NCBI RefSeq assembly: GCF_015352975.1
Contig: NZ_JACYIZ010000007.1
Span: forward strand, 1-57,328
DNA length: 57,328 bases
Direction of reading: 5' to 3'
DNA from: Aestuariimicrobium ganziense
Lineage (GTDB): Bacteria; Actinomycetota; Actinomycetes; Propionibacteriales; Propionibacteriaceae
Shown: positions 34,505 through 43,501 of the stretch, in pieces
How positions within the stretch are numbered: position 1 is the first letter of the stretch
Layout of the letters: each line of letters begins with the position of its first letter
Notes under the pieces: generated by a model
The model's input: only the letters and a program-made list of their open reading frames with translations
The model's database searches: none
What the model was told of the DNA's origin: nothing
Position numbers and translations under genes: made by a program

Positions 34505-35902
34505 ATGGCGGCCGGTCACTCCCACGGCGACGACGACCTCCCGCTCACCGAGGAGGAGAGCGAACAGAGGCGCAAGGCGCTGCGGGCCCTGGTCGTCATC
34601 CTGGTGCCACTGGCGGTGTGGACGCTGGCCGCCCTGATCTGGCTGTGGCCACGCGACGTCGCCGACCACATCCAGAACGACGGACTGAATCTGGCCGTGC
34701 CGGGGGCCACGCAGGAGAAGGCGACCATCACTGAGGTCGAACCGATGGACTGCGAGGGGCTGATCGGTTCGGTCCCGGGGCAGAACAGCGTGTGTGCGAC
34801 GGTGGTGGCGGTGCTCGACACCGGCCCCGAGCAGGGCCAGAGCCAGACCTTCCAGGTCACCCCACCGATCTATGACTCCGGTGTCGAGCCGGGGCAGCGC
34901 GTGGTGATGTGGCGCATCCCGATCGAGCAGATGCCTGCTGCCTACCAGTTCATCGACTTCGAGCGCAGCACTCCGCTGTGGCTGTTGGCGGGTGCGTTCG
35001 CCCTGCTGGTGGTCGTGGTGGCCAGGCGGCGGGGGTTCCTGTCGCTGCTCGGGTTGGGCTTCGCGTTCTGGATCCTGATCGAGTTCATGCTGCCGGCGCT
35101 GATCATGGGACGAGACCCGCTGCTGGTGGGTCTGGTCGGCAGTGCGGCGATCATGTTCGTGGTGCTCTACACCGCGCACGGGTTCACCCTGAGAACGACG
35201 ACGGCGCTGGTCGGCACGCTGTTCGGGTTGCTGATCATCGCCGGGCTGGGGTGGTGGGTGGCCAAGGCGGCCCACCTGACCGGGGTGAGTTCGGACGAGG
35301 ACTACTCGTTGGCGGCCACCACCCCCGACATGGGGCTGACCTCGGTCGTGATCTGCGCGATCATCGTCGCCGGGTTGGGTGTGCTCAACGACGTCACCAT
35401 CACCCAGGCCTCGGCGGTCTGGGAACTGGCTCGTACCGAGCACGACAAGCGCCGGCTCTACACCTCGGCCATGCGGATCGGACGAGACCACATCGCCTCG
35501 ACCGTCTACACCATTGCGTTCGCCGCCGCTGGTGCGGCGCTGCCGGTGCTGTTGTTGCTGACCGTCTACCAGCGTCCGATCGGGCAGGTGATCGCCACCG
35601 AGATGTTCTCGGCCGAGATCATCCGCACCCTGGTCGGGTCGATCGGACTGATCCTGGCCGTGCCGGTGACCACCGCGGTCGGTGTGGCAGCAGCAGGGAT
35701 CGGCCGCATCCAGCGGGTGCGCACCGTCGACGTCGCCCCGGCAGCGGTGCGTGCCCGACCGGCGAGTCGTCCCAGCCACGACTCACCCACCGAGGTCGAG
35801 GTCGAGCACGACAGCGACACCCCGGCCGCCACCTCGTCCGCCAACGAACCCGACGACGCCCAATTCCGTCGTCCCCGCCACCTCGACTCGACCGACGGCT
35901 GA
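34505..35902 (+). CDS. YibE/F-family membrane protein
   Basis: 465 residues. A first membrane helix (about 28-48) is followed by an extracytoplasmic OB-like domain (about 60-150, with QTFQVTPPIYDSGVEPGQRV), then seven or so hydrophobic helices (about 155-400). Between helices sits the YibE/F hallmark GVLNDVTITQASAVWEL and AMRIGRDHIASTVYTIAFA. The last 60 residues are polar and probably cytoplasmic. ATG 34505 follows GGTGGAG. Bacterial YibE/F proteins are of unknown transport function. Divergent from the glycosylase; PPK2 follows after 76 bp. Confidence 0.9.
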   Translation: MAAGHSHGDDDLPLTEEESEQRRKALRALVVILVPLAVWTLAALIWLWPRDVADHIQNDGLNLAVPGATQEKATITEVEPMDCEGLIGSVPGQNSVCATVVAVLDTGPEQGQSQTFQVTPPIYDSGVEPGQRVVMWRIPIEQMPAAYQFIDFERSTPLWLLAGAFALLVVVVARRRGFLSLLGLGFAFWILIEFMLPALIMGRDPLLVGLVGSAAIMFVVLYTAHGFTLRTTTALVGTLFGLLIIAGLGWWVAKAAHLTGVSSDEDYSLAATTPDMGLTSVVICAIIVAGLGVLNDVTITQASAVWELARTEHDKRRLYTSAMRIGRDHIASTVYTIAFAAAGAALPVLLLLTVYQRPIGQVIATEMFSAEIIRTLVGSIGLILAVPVTTAVGVAAAGIGRIQRVRTVDVAPAAVRARPASRPSHDSPTEVEVEHDSDTPAATSSANEPDDAQFRRPRHLDSTDG

Positions 35903-35978
35903 GCGGTTCGCCGCCGATTGCCCGCCCACCGGCCGTGGCGCCGGTAGCGTCGTCCTCACCAGCACGAAAGGGATTGCC

Positions 35979-36869
35979 ATGCAGAGCGTCGCGGACTTCA
36001 TCGAGCAGATGATCCGGGAGGGCTACACCGTGCAGGGGGACGAGCACGGCTCCGATCCCGACCTGATCGGGCCCGACGGCAAGCGCGTCGAGACCTGGCG
36101 CGAGGACTATCCCTACGAGACCCGCATGCAGCGCTCGGAGTACAACGTGCTCAAGTACCGGCTGCAGGTGGAGTTGCTCAAGCTGCAGTACTGGACGCAG
36201 GACCACGGCCTGAAGCACGTGTTCGTCTTCGAGGGCCGTGATGCCGCGGGCAAGGGTGGCACGATCAAGCGGTTCACCGAGCACCTGAACCCCCGCGCCG
36301 CACGCGTGGTGGCATTGGCCACCCCGACCGAGCGCGAGAAGGGCCAATGGTACTTCCAGCGCTACGTGCAGCACCTGCCCACCGCCGGCGAGATGGTGCT
36401 GTTCGACCGCAGTTGGTACAACCGGGCCAATGTCGAGAAGGTCATGGGCTTCTGCACGCCCGAGGAGTACGAGATCTTCATGAACCAGGTGCCGGGCTTC
36501 GAGCGCTCGCTGGTCGACGCCGGTGTGACCATCAACAAGCTGTGGTTCTCGGTGACCCGCGGCGAGCAGCGGACGAGGTTCGCGATCCGCCAGATCGACC
36601 CGGTGCGGCGCTGGAAGCTGTCGCCGATGGACCTGGAGTCGCTGGACCGCTGGGACGAGTACACCGCGGCCAAGGAGGCGATGTTCGCCCGCACCGACAC
36701 CAAGCACGCCAACTGGACGACGATCCGCTCCAACGACAAGAAGCGAGCCCGGATCAACGCCATGCGGTTCGTGCTGAGCCAGTTCGACTATGACGGCAAG
36801 GACCACGAGGTGGTCGGTGAACCGGACCCGCTGATCGTGCGCCGCGGCAAGAAGTCCGACGGCGACTGA
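35979..36869 (+). CDS. ppk2: polyphosphate kinase 2 (PPK2)
   Basis: This 296-residue P-loop kinase transfers phosphate between polyphosphate and nucleoside diphosphates. Walker A is FEGRDAAGKGG (near 85), the lid and Walker B regions are EREKGQWYFQRYV and MVLFDRSWYNRA. The TFGYCTxEEYEIF-like helix appears as GFCTPEEYEIF and the C-terminus has RWKLSPMDLESLDRWDEY. It is of the one-domain class I type with normal length. ATG 35979 follows GAAAGGGA; a TAGCGT -10-like box lies about 35 bp upstream, near 35944. Confidence 0.94.
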   Translation: MQSVADFIEQMIREGYTVQGDEHGSDPDLIGPDGKRVETWREDYPYETRMQRSEYNVLKYRLQVELLKLQYWTQDHGLKHVFVFEGRDAAGKGGTIKRFTEHLNPRAARVVALATPTEREKGQWYFQRYVQHLPTAGEMVLFDRSWYNRANVEKVMGFCTPEEYEIFMNQVPGFERSLVDAGVTINKLWFSVTRGEQRTRFAIRQIDPVRRWKLSPMDLESLDRWDEYTAAKEAMFARTDTKHANWTTIRSNDKKRARINAMRFVLSQFDYDGKDHEVVGEPDPLIVRRGKKSDGD

Positions 36870-36883
36870 GCCACTCCCGCCAC

Positions 36884-36924
36884 GACCGAGTAGCAGCCGA
36901 GGGACGAGGCTGCGTGTCGAGATC
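36884..36924 (+). repeat. interspersed REP-like element, single copy
   Basis: This 41-bp element reads GACCGAGTAGCAGCCGAGGG followed by ACGAGGCTGCGTGTCGAGATC. It is nearly the reverse complement of the element at 45418-45458, with few mismatches. It lies 15 bp after the PPK2 stop. Closely related palindromic elements occur between genes in many Actinobacteria (recalled, not searched). Confidence 0.6.
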
Positions 36925-36993
36925 GCCTCCTGCCCACCTGCACCCGCGGAACCCGCCGACCCCATCCGGCGTACTACGGGCAGCACTGCGTAG

Positions 36994-37500
36994 GAGCGGC
37001 CATCAACGTCTGGACCCACACCCGAACCCACCTCACCTGCGGTGACCACCCCCGCACCGAGCGCCACCACGAGACCCGCTCCCGTCGCCAGGGTCGGCTC
37101 GCGCGACATCGGACTGCCGAAGCCGAGTTTTCCGATGCTGCCCTACGGCCCGTCGTCCAGCACCGGCAACGGCACGCTCGACTTCAGCACGATGTCGGCC
37201 TCCGAGGCGCAACTGTTCGTCGACTTCAACAGCTCAGCAATCCGCGGCAACGAGCGGTGCGCCGCCGTGGGGATGGGCGCGATGAGCTACCCGGACGAGA
37301 TCCTGCTCAGCAAGGTGTGGAGCGGTTCCTACGTCAGCGAACTGGCCCCGACCAATGTGATCGCCCACGAGACCGCGCACGTGCTGCAGAACACCGTGAA
37401 GCGCCGGGCCGGCTACGAAATGATGGTCACCGCCGGCACCAAGGATCCCGACGGACTACGCCTCACCCGCCGCATGGAGACCTTGACGCCCGCCGTGTGA
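36994..37500 (+). pseudogene. truncated HExxH (zincin-like) protein remnant
   Basis: The readable frame begins after a TAG at 36991 with a linker (PTPEPTSPAVTTPAPSATTR), with no signal peptide or start before it; the first possible start is GTG 37042. The core has CAAVGMGAMSYPDEILLS and the zinc motif VIAHETAHVLQ (HETAH). The frame ends at RRMETLTPAV, just where related secreted metalloproteases continue RxELxADCxAG with the third zinc ligand. Both ends thus look lost. If translated from 37042 it would give a 152-residue cytoplasmic protein of doubtful function. Confidence 0.5.
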
Positions 37501-37517
37501 CTGTCACCGGCGACCAA

Positions 37518-37523
37518 TAGCGT
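37518..37523 (+). promoter_or_regulatory. -10 TAGCGT, leaderless phosphotransferase mRNA
   Basis: TAGCGT ends 7 nt before ATG 37531. Confidence 0.5.
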
Positions 37524-37530
37524 GACCTGC

Positions 37531-38370
37531 ATGGACCTCGCACGCACCCTGGACGCCTTGGGAGTGATCACCGCCGGTGACGAGCCCCTGCCCGGTGCGA
37601 TGTCGGGGGCCACCGTCGTCGCCGGTACCCGCGCAGGACGAGCGGTGGTGGTCAAGATCGTCCCGTTGACCTCCGACCTCGACCGGGCGCGCTCCGAGCG
37701 CGAACTCGCGATGCAACCACGACTCGGGGGCCTGGCCCCGCGCCTGCTCGACCAAACCCACGTCGAGGAGCGTTCGGTGCTGGTCTTCGAGCGGCTCGTG
37801 CCACCTCCTCCGGCCGACCAGTGGGGCGACCAGGACTGGATGACCCTGGTCGACCTGTTGGTGCGGGTGCACAGCTCACCGACCGACGGGCTCGTCCCAC
37901 TGCCACCACCCGACCTGCTTCTCCCGGACGATCCGGAGGTGGTGACGTTCCTGCCCGATGAGGACGACCAGCGGCTGCTCGCGTCCGCGCTGGCCGCGCT
38001 CGATCCGGCGGACAGCCTGCCCCCCACGCTCGTCCACGGCGACTGCCACGTCGACAACGTCGTGCTGGACGAGGACTCGATGGTGCTGGCCGACTGGGCC
38101 GAGTCCGGCCTCGGTGACCCCGCTCGTGACCTGGCGTTCGTGCTGGCCAGGGCCACACCGGTCGGCGCTCGTCCGCCGGTTGAGGCGATGCTCGACCGCT
38201 ACGCCGGGGCCCGCGGACTCGACCGAGCTCTGGTCGAGCGAGCGGTCCGTCGCCAGCAGTTCGAGGCCATCGCCCTGCAGTACCCGCTCTACCTGCCCTA
38301 CCTGTCGCACGAGGCGGTGGAGCGCCTGCGAGAGGAGTTCCGCGCACTGGCTGGACGAATCCGCACCTGA
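37531..38370 (+). CDS. aminoglycoside phosphotransferase-family kinase
   Basis: 279 residues with the APH/choline-kinase-like fold. The N-lobe has AGRAVVVKIVPL (the ATP-binding Lys), then VLVFERLVPPPP at the hinge. The catalytic loop is LVHGDCHVDNVVL (Asp and Asn) and the metal-binding Asp follows in VLADWAESGLGDPARDLAF. No resistance gene context is present and the family is broad (sugar, amine or antibiotic substrates), so the substrate is unknown. The first Met at 37531 fits the -10 box; GTG 37522 is the alternative. Confidence 0.88.
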   Translation: MDLARTLDALGVITAGDEPLPGAMSGATVVAGTRAGRAVVVKIVPLTSDLDRARSERELAMQPRLGGLAPRLLDQTHVEERSVLVFERLVPPPPADQWGDQDWMTLVDLLVRVHSSPTDGLVPLPPPDLLLPDDPEVVTFLPDEDDQRLLASALAALDPADSLPPTLVHGDCHVDNVVLDEDSMVLADWAESGLGDPARDLAFVLARATPVGARPPVEAMLDRYAGARGLDRALVERAVRRQQFEAIALQYPLYLPYLSHEAVERLREEFRALAGRIRT

Positions 38371-38432
38371 GTGCAACGCGAACGGGTCCCAGCAGACTCT
38401 TGAAGGGTGTGACGGTCGTCGAGGAGGTGCGC

Positions 38433-38924
38433 ATGCGGCGCGAGGCGGAGTTCGATGCCTTGGTCCGTGAGGGCCAGGACCGTTGGCTGCGCCTGGCCCA
38501 CATGATCACCCGGGACTGGCACGTAGCCCGTGACGCGGTGCAGGACGCCCTGATCGGCGTCCACCGAGGTTGGGCACGGCTCCCCGAAGGGGCGGCTCGT
38601 GATGCCTACCTGCGCCGCAGCGTGGTCAACGCCAGCCTGCGGCAACTGCGCCGTCGCCCCAAGACGTTGCCCCTGGCCGACGAGTCCGCCCTGCCACCGG
38701 CACCCGGCGGTGACCCGGCCGACCGCGTGGCGGCCGCGGACGAGGCGTGGCGGCTGTGCGCCGAACTCGGACCCGTGCAGCGGGCGGCAGTCGTGCTGCG
38801 CTTTCACGACGACCTGACCTATGCCGACATCGCTGAGGTGCTCGGGTGTCCCGAGGCCACGGCCCGCTCGCACGTGCACCGCGCGCTCGGAACCCTTCGT
38901 CAAGCACTGGAGGAGCGATCATGA
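38433..38924 (+). CDS. ECF sigma factor, SigE/SigM-like group
   Basis: 163 residues. Region 2 is WLRLAHMITRDWHVARDAVQDALIGVHRGW; region 4 carries GPVQRAAVVLRFHDDLTYADIAEVLGCPEATARSHVHRAL, with the recognition helix near the end (each quoted here in part: LTYADIAEVLGC, ATARSHVHRAL). I chose ATG 38433 because GAGGAGGTG lies 4 nt upstream; GTG 38409 would add eight residues. Its stop overlaps the following membrane-protein gene (ATGA), so that protein is the likely partner and regulator. Confidence 0.9.
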   Translation: MRREAEFDALVREGQDRWLRLAHMITRDWHVARDAVQDALIGVHRGWARLPEGAARDAYLRRSVVNASLRQLRRRPKTLPLADESALPPAPGGDPADRVAAADEAWRLCAELGPVQRAAVVLRFHDDLTYADIAEVLGCPEATARSHVHRALGTLRQALEERS

Positions 38925-39574
38925 CCGATCCCGAACAGGCCTTCCGCGACGCCTTCGCCCGGGCCGCCTCACGAGACCCTGCCACCGACCCGATCGAGCC
39001 TGAGGAGGTGTCGTCCGGTGCGCCAGAACGGTCCCGCTGGCGAGTGCTGGCTGCCGCAGCGGTGGTTGCGGTGTTGGCCGGCGGCGCCATCGTGGCATCC
39101 CAGCAACTCGGTGGGCCGGACGAGCAGGCCCTTTCGGCAGGTTCGGCCAGTGGTTCGGCGACCGGGGCGCACCGCCCGACGCCCAGGCCGTCGTCGACCT
39201 GGGCCAACACCCTCCCGGCCGACAATCCGATCGCCAAGGCGATGGGGCGAGACGACGCACCCCGCCGCGTCACCGACACCGGAGGGGTCTTCTCCTGCGG
39301 GCAGCACGTGGTGAGCCTGGGCCAGACCCTGCCCACCGAGGCCCGGACCTGCTTCACCGACGACATCACACGGCCCGCCAACATGGCGGTCGCCTTCTTC
39401 AGCGTCGAGGGCGACCCGATCGTCGAGTTCTGGTTCCGCGATGCGGGCAGGCGCACGGTCACCCGCCACATCTCCACCCACGAGGACAACTTCGGGCCCA
39501 AGGGATGGGCCACCATGACCTGCGAGATGAAGCTGCGCGGCCAGAACGTGGAGTTTGACGCCTGCAGTGGGTGA
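38921..39574 (+). CDS. single-pass membrane protein, probable ECF sigma partner
   Basis: 217 residues. A short acidic cytoplasmic segment (about 1-42) precedes one membrane helix (WRVLAAAAVVAVLAGGAIVA, about 43-63), a Ser/Thr/Pro linker and an extracytoplasmic domain with two pairs of cysteines (FSCGQHVV, TCFTDD, TCEMKL, FDACSG). There is no zinc-binding anti-sigma (HxxxCxxC) motif. Gene overlap with the sigma factor is the main reason to suspect an anti-sigma or co-regulator role; that is inference. Confidence 0.8.
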   Translation: MTDPEQAFRDAFARAASRDPATDPIEPEEVSSGAPERSRWRVLAAAAVVAVLAGGAIVASQQLGGPDEQALSAGSASGSATGAHRPTPRPSSTWANTLPADNPIAKAMGRDDAPRRVTDTGGVFSCGQHVVSLGQTLPTEARTCFTDDITRPANMAVAFFSVEGDPIVEFWFRDAGRRTVTRHISTHEDNFGPKGWATMTCEMKLRGQNVEFDACSG

Positions 39575-39636
39575 GGCTCATCCGGGCCTTGTGACAAGGT
39601 GGGTGGGTCGAGTGACCCCGCGTCGAGGAGGAGACC

Positions 39637-40920
39637 GTGGCCCGCACCCCCAGCCAGTGGTACGCCAGCGCCCGCGAGAGCTTCTGGTTCCTGCCCGCGG
39701 TGATGGTGGTGGCGGCGGTCGTGCTGGCCGAGGCCGCCACCGGGGCCGACCGTCTGCTCGACACCTCTCGGCTGGGGCGCCACAGCATTTTCGCGCTCGG
39801 CGTCGACGGGTCGCGCGGACTGCTGCAGATCATTGGTGGGTCGACCCTGAGCGTGGCCGCCATGGCCTTCTCGATCACCATCTCGGTGATTGCCACCGCG
39901 AGCTCGGCCTACGGGCCGCGGCTGGTGCGCAACTTCATGGCCGATCGCAGCAACCAGTTCGTGCTCGCCGTGTTCGTCTCGTCATTCGTCTACTCGCTGG
40001 TGGTGCTGCGCTCGGTGAACGGAGCCAATGAGCAGTACCAGCGCGAGGCGTTCGTCCCCTACATTGCGGTCTACCTGGCCATCGTGATCGCGGTGCTGAA
40101 CGTGGTCGCGCTGGTCTACTTCATCCACCACATCGCCGATTCGATCCAGATCTCCACCTTGGTCGAACGCGTGCGCAACGACCTGGTCAGGGTGGCAGAA
40201 CGCCATTACCCCGCCCCCGAGGACGAGGAGCGAGTCGCTGCCGAGCCGCTGCGCGGCGACCTGCCCACGGTGACGGCCGATCGCTCGGGCTACGTCACCG
40301 ATGTCGACGTCAACGCCTTGGTGAAGGCGGCCAGGAAGCACGACACCGTGGTCGAGGTGCTCCCGATGGTCGGCGACCACGTGCTGGCCGGCGAACCCCT
40401 GGCACGCGTCACCCAGACCGACGACGACCTGACCAACACGATCGGCAGCAGCGTCACCGTGGACGACGCGCGCACCCCGCACCAGGATGTCCGCCGCGCC
40501 CTGCACCACCTGCTCGAGATCGCCGACCGGGCGCTGTCACCGGGCACCAACGACCCCTTCACCGCAGTGAACGCCATCGAGGAACTCGGCCCCGGCCTGG
40601 TGGTCATCGCGCGCTGCCGCGAGCTGCCCACTGGGCACGTGGACGACGACGGCAGCGTGCGCCTGGTGCTGCGGCGTCCCCAGCCGGACGACCTGGTCGA
40701 CGAGGTTTTCGACGACCTGCGTGCCCACGGCTCGTCCGACATGCGGGTGATCAGGCCAACCATCGCGCTCGCCGCCCGGGTGGCTGCGGCTGGGCCGACC
40801 GAGCTGGGGACGAGGGCCTGGCGCCACGTCGAGTTGATGGTCGACGCCTTCGAGCGCAGTGGTGCCGATCCCTTCGACGTGGAGCGGATGCGCCGCGAGG
40901 TGTCGTTGGCCCAGCGCTGA
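39637..40920 (+). CDS. DUF2254 membrane protein
   Basis: 427 residues, GTG start preceded by GAGGAGA. Four membrane helices lie in the first 170 residues, including the family signature LQIIGGSTLSVAAMAFSITI and SAYGPRLVRNFMADRSNQ, and LVALVYFIHHIADSIQIS. The soluble remainder has GYVTDVDVNALVKAARKHD (a C-terminal ligand-like domain) and DVRRALHHLLEIADRALSPGTNDPFTA (quoted in part). The family occurs across bacteria and lacks an assigned function. Confidence 0.92.
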   Translation: MARTPSQWYASARESFWFLPAVMVVAAVVLAEAATGADRLLDTSRLGRHSIFALGVDGSRGLLQIIGGSTLSVAAMAFSITISVIATASSAYGPRLVRNFMADRSNQFVLAVFVSSFVYSLVVLRSVNGANEQYQREAFVPYIAVYLAIVIAVLNVVALVYFIHHIADSIQISTLVERVRNDLVRVAERHYPAPEDEERVAAEPLRGDLPTVTADRSGYVTDVDVNALVKAARKHDTVVEVLPMVGDHVLAGEPLARVTQTDDDLTNTIGSSVTVDDARTPHQDVRRALHHLLEIADRALSPGTNDPFTAVNAIEELGPGLVVIARCRELPTGHVDDDGSVRLVLRRPQPDDLVDEVFDDLRAHGSSDMRVIRPTIALAARVAAAGPTELGTRAWRHVELMVDAFERSGADPFDVERMRREVSLAQR

Positions 40921-40936
40921 GGGGGCGCGACGTCGG

Positions 40937-41941
40937 TCAGCTGGTGAGCCAGTCGGGCAGGTTCCGGGCGATCTCGATGATCTCCGGGAGCGAGGCGAGC
41001 TCATCAGCCGCACCCTCGGTCGCCTCGGCGCGACGCTGGTCGTCGCAGGGCTCGAGACCGGTCGTTCGCCGAAGGCAGCGGTCGGTCCAGTCCAGCCCGA
41101 CCACCAGGTCGGCGACCAGGTTGAGGTGGGTGAGGCGCGGCCTGACGCCGGCCACCTCGGTGTAGGCCTCGATCACCTCACGGGCGATGTCGGGCCGGTC
41201 GTGGCCCGACATGCTCAGGGCCGTGCGGGCCAGTTCGTCCCAGGGGCGCCAAGGGGCGGCCACGTCCCAGTCGAGCACCCAGACCTTCTGGTCGCCGTCG
41301 ACCACGAGGTTCTTGGGGTCGACGTCGCCGTGCGACATCACGGTCGATTCGGGGCGGGCCTGATGCTCGGCGTGCCAGGCCAACACCTGGTCGACCTGCG
41401 GCTGCACCGCCGCCGCCCGCTCGGCCCACTCCGGGTCGACCGCTGCGAGGTCGGCGACCAGCCCGCTCCAGCTCCTGGCCGTGGCCGGGTCGAGGGTGGG
41501 GAAGACGTCGGTGCGTCCGGGCTGCCAGTCCAGACGGTGCATCCGGGCGAGGTCGGCCCCCACCTGGCGGGCGAGCGCCGCCTCGGTCGGGGCGTCCGGG
41601 CAGGGTCGGGCGTCGTCCACCCACCGGTGCACGCGGAAGGTGTCCCCCTCGACGGTGGTGAGCACCTCTGAATCGCCGTTCAGCACGAGATCGGGAGCGC
41701 TCACGCCCGCAGCGATCGCCGCCTGCTCAAAGCGCGACGCCTCGTCCAACCACTCACGCCACAACGGGTCGGCCCAGGGATTGAGCAGGTGCTTGACGGC
41801 GAACTCGCCCTCGCCGGTGGTCACCCGGTACAGCCGGTTCGACCAGGCGCGTGAGACCTGCGCCACCTCGACCACGGTGCCGGGGAGTCCGCAGGCTGCC
41901 GCCACGGCCGGCCATCCGGCCTGTGGCTGTGCGGGCTCCAT
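40937..41941 (-). CDS. aminoglycoside phosphotransferase-family kinase
   Basis: 334 residues. The N-lobe has LYRVTTGEGEFAVKHLLNPW with the ATP-binding Lys. The catalytic loop is VMSHGDVDPKNLVV and the metal-binding Asp lies in VWVLDWDVAAPWRPWDEL. ATG 41941 is chosen because a TTG start (41950) would be needed for a longer form. It lies 10 bp after the flavin-split-barrel gene and is probably co-transcribed. A TAGGTT box 7 nt upstream of the start overlaps that gene's TAG stop and could serve as an internal promoter. Substrate unknown. Confidence 0.87.
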   Translation of the reverse strand: MEPAQPQAGWPAVAAACGLPGTVVEVAQVSRAWSNRLYRVTTGEGEFAVKHLLNPWADPLWREWLDEASRFEQAAIAAGVSAPDLVLNGDSEVLTTVEGDTFRVHRWVDDARPCPDAPTEAALARQVGADLARMHRLDWQPGRTDVFPTLDPATARSWSGLVADLAAVDPEWAERAAAVQPQVDQVLAWHAEHQARPESTVMSHGDVDPKNLVVDGDQKVWVLDWDVAAPWRPWDELARTALSMSGHDRPDIAREVIEAYTEVAGVRPRLTHLNLVADLVVGLDWTDRCLRRTTGLEPCDDQRRAEATEGAADELASLPEIIEIARNLPDWLTS

Positions 41942-41951
41942 GGCCCCCAAC

Positions 41952-42476
41952 CTAGGGCAGGTCGACCTCCACCGGCCCGGCGTCGGACTGGTCGCCCTTG
42001 CCGGTCACGGTCTTGATCGTGCTCACCACGGTGCCGACCAACGACTCGCCGCCCCAGTAGGTGGCGGTGTCCCCGGTGACCTTGAGCACAACGTTGTCGA
42101 GGTTCTCCGGTCCACCCTCGAGGAACATCGCTGCGCCCTTGTTCCACAACCGCTCGACCACGGCGCGGTCCTCGACGATGCTGGCGGCACCCGACAGCGA
42201 CACCCAGGCCTTCTTCGAGGCGTAGGCGACGTTGACCTGGGGATTGCGTTGCACGTCGGCCACCACGTCGCTGCTGGCCTGCACCAGGAACAGCACGTCG
42301 CCGTCCTCTTCAGCCCGCTGGGTGGTCAGCGGACGACTGACCAGCCGTCCCGGCGTGCCGGAGTCGAAGGTGGTGACCATGGCCACCCCCTGGTCGTCCA
42401 TGATCCGGTGGACCTTGGCCACCTCGTCGGGGTCGCTGGCCGTCGCGGCAGGGGTGGGTTGCTGCTGTTGTGTCAT
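41952..42476 (-). CDS. pyridoxamine 5'-phosphate oxidase-family (general stress protein 26-like) protein
   Basis: 174 residues with the flavin-reductase split barrel: KVHRIMDDQGVAMVTTFDSG, RLVSRPLTTQRAEEDGDVLFLV, NPQVNVAYASKKAWVSLSG and VVERLWNKGAAMFLEGG. The last motif (W-x-F/GGPDDP-like) is typical of the GSP26 group. Family members bind FMN or F420 and are often stress-induced. The N-terminus is a Gln/Pro/Thr-rich stretch. It is the first gene of a two-gene unit. Confidence 0.9.
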   Translation of the reverse strand: MTQQQQPTPAATASDPDEVAKVHRIMDDQGVAMVTTFDSGTPGRLVSRPLTTQRAEEDGDVLFLVQASSDVVADVQRNPQVNVAYASKKAWVSLSGAASIVEDRAVVERLWNKGAAMFLEGGPENLDNVVLKVTGDTATYWGGESLVGTVVSTIKTVTGKGDQSDAGPVEVDLP

Positions 42477-42565
42477 CTTCGCTCCTCAGGTTGCGTCCAT
42501 GATGGGGCATGCGCATCGGACAAGCGGCGACGGTGGCCGCGCTCCCCACCTTGGGGTGGTGAGCG

Positions 42566-43429
42566 ATGGCCGAGGGACATGCCGTTCACCGCTGGGCGGC
42601 ACGGGTGCGTGAACTGGCCGGTGAGGTCGGACGATCGACCGGACGCCACACCCGGCACTTCGACCCCGCCCTGCTCGACGGGCTCGCGGTGCGCGACGCC
42701 GAGGCCCACGGCAAGCACCTGCTCGTCCACCTCGACGGCACCGAGTACGCCGCGCACCTGCACCTGGGCATGGACGGTGCGGTGACGGTGCGCAACCTGC
42801 ACGCGTCGGGCGAGCGCGCCCCCGATCGTCGCAGCCACTACCAGCAGCTGAGCCACAGGTCCTACGGCCTGGCCTGGCGCCTGGTCACCGACCACCACGT
42901 GCTCGACGTGACCCAACCCCGGATCTGCGAGCTGCTCGATCCCGCCGGCCAGCAAGCCCTGCACGCCCGGCTCGGGCCCGACCCGCTGCGTGACGACGCC
43001 GACCCCGAGGTCGCGGTGGCCCGGCTGCAGAGCTCGGATCGTCCGATCGCCGACCTGCTGGTCGACCAGTCGATCATCTCGGGCATCGGCAACATCTACC
43101 GCGCCGAACTGTTGTGGCGGGCCGAACTGGACCCGCAGGCACCGGGAACGTCGGTCGACACACCGGTGCTGCGCCGACTCTGGGACGACGCGACGCTGTT
43201 GCTGACAGTGGGCCTGCACAGTGGGACGATCCTCACCGATGTCGAACAGGTCAGGGCGGCGCGGTTGCAGTTCGCCCGTGGAGCGCCGATGCCGAGATGG
43301 CAGGCGAGGTACGCGGTCTACGCCAGGGCAGGCCATCCCTGCCGGCGCTGTGGGGCCACGGTCGAGCAGCAGCAGGTGCCGGGTCGACAGACCCTGTACT
43401 GGTGCCCGGGGTGCCAGACGAACCCGTGA
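42566..43429 (+). CDS. Fpg/Nei-family DNA glycosylase with Ala at position 2
   Basis: 287 residues. Present are the N-terminal domain with catalytic Glu3 (MAEGH), the conserved Lys in HGKHLLVHLDG, the H2TH domain DLLVDQSIISGIGNIYRAE and the C-terminal zinc finger CRRC-x16-CPGC with RQTLYWCP. The N-terminal Pro that acts as the Schiff-base nucleophile is replaced by Ala (ATG GCC GAG). After Met removal, Ala1 could in principle supply the amine, as Val does in NEIL3. The 287-residue length and zinc finger match actinobacterial Nei2-like enzymes. Confidence 0.9.
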   Translation: MAEGHAVHRWAARVRELAGEVGRSTGRHTRHFDPALLDGLAVRDAEAHGKHLLVHLDGTEYAAHLHLGMDGAVTVRNLHASGERAPDRRSHYQQLSHRSYGLAWRLVTDHHVLDVTQPRICELLDPAGQQALHARLGPDPLRDDADPEVAVARLQSSDRPIADLLVDQSIISGIGNIYRAELLWRAELDPQAPGTSVDTPVLRRLWDDATLLLTVGLHSGTILTDVEQVRAARLQFARGAPMPRWQARYAVYARAGHPCRRCGATVEQQQVPGRQTLYWCPGCQTNP

Positions 43430-43501
43430 CTTCGATCACGGCGGCACGCCCAAAGGGTGAGGTGGCTTGGGCGGTCACACGCTTGCTGCGATGCTGGGAC
43501 G

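Noticed and set aside
38921..39574. Zinc-binding anti-sigma factor (ZAS)
   Set aside because: The HxxxCxxC motif is absent; the cysteines lie in the extracytoplasmic part.
37531..41941. Aminoglycoside resistance genes
   Set aside because: The APH fold is shared by many metabolic kinases; nothing here indicates antibiotic substrates or a resistance island.
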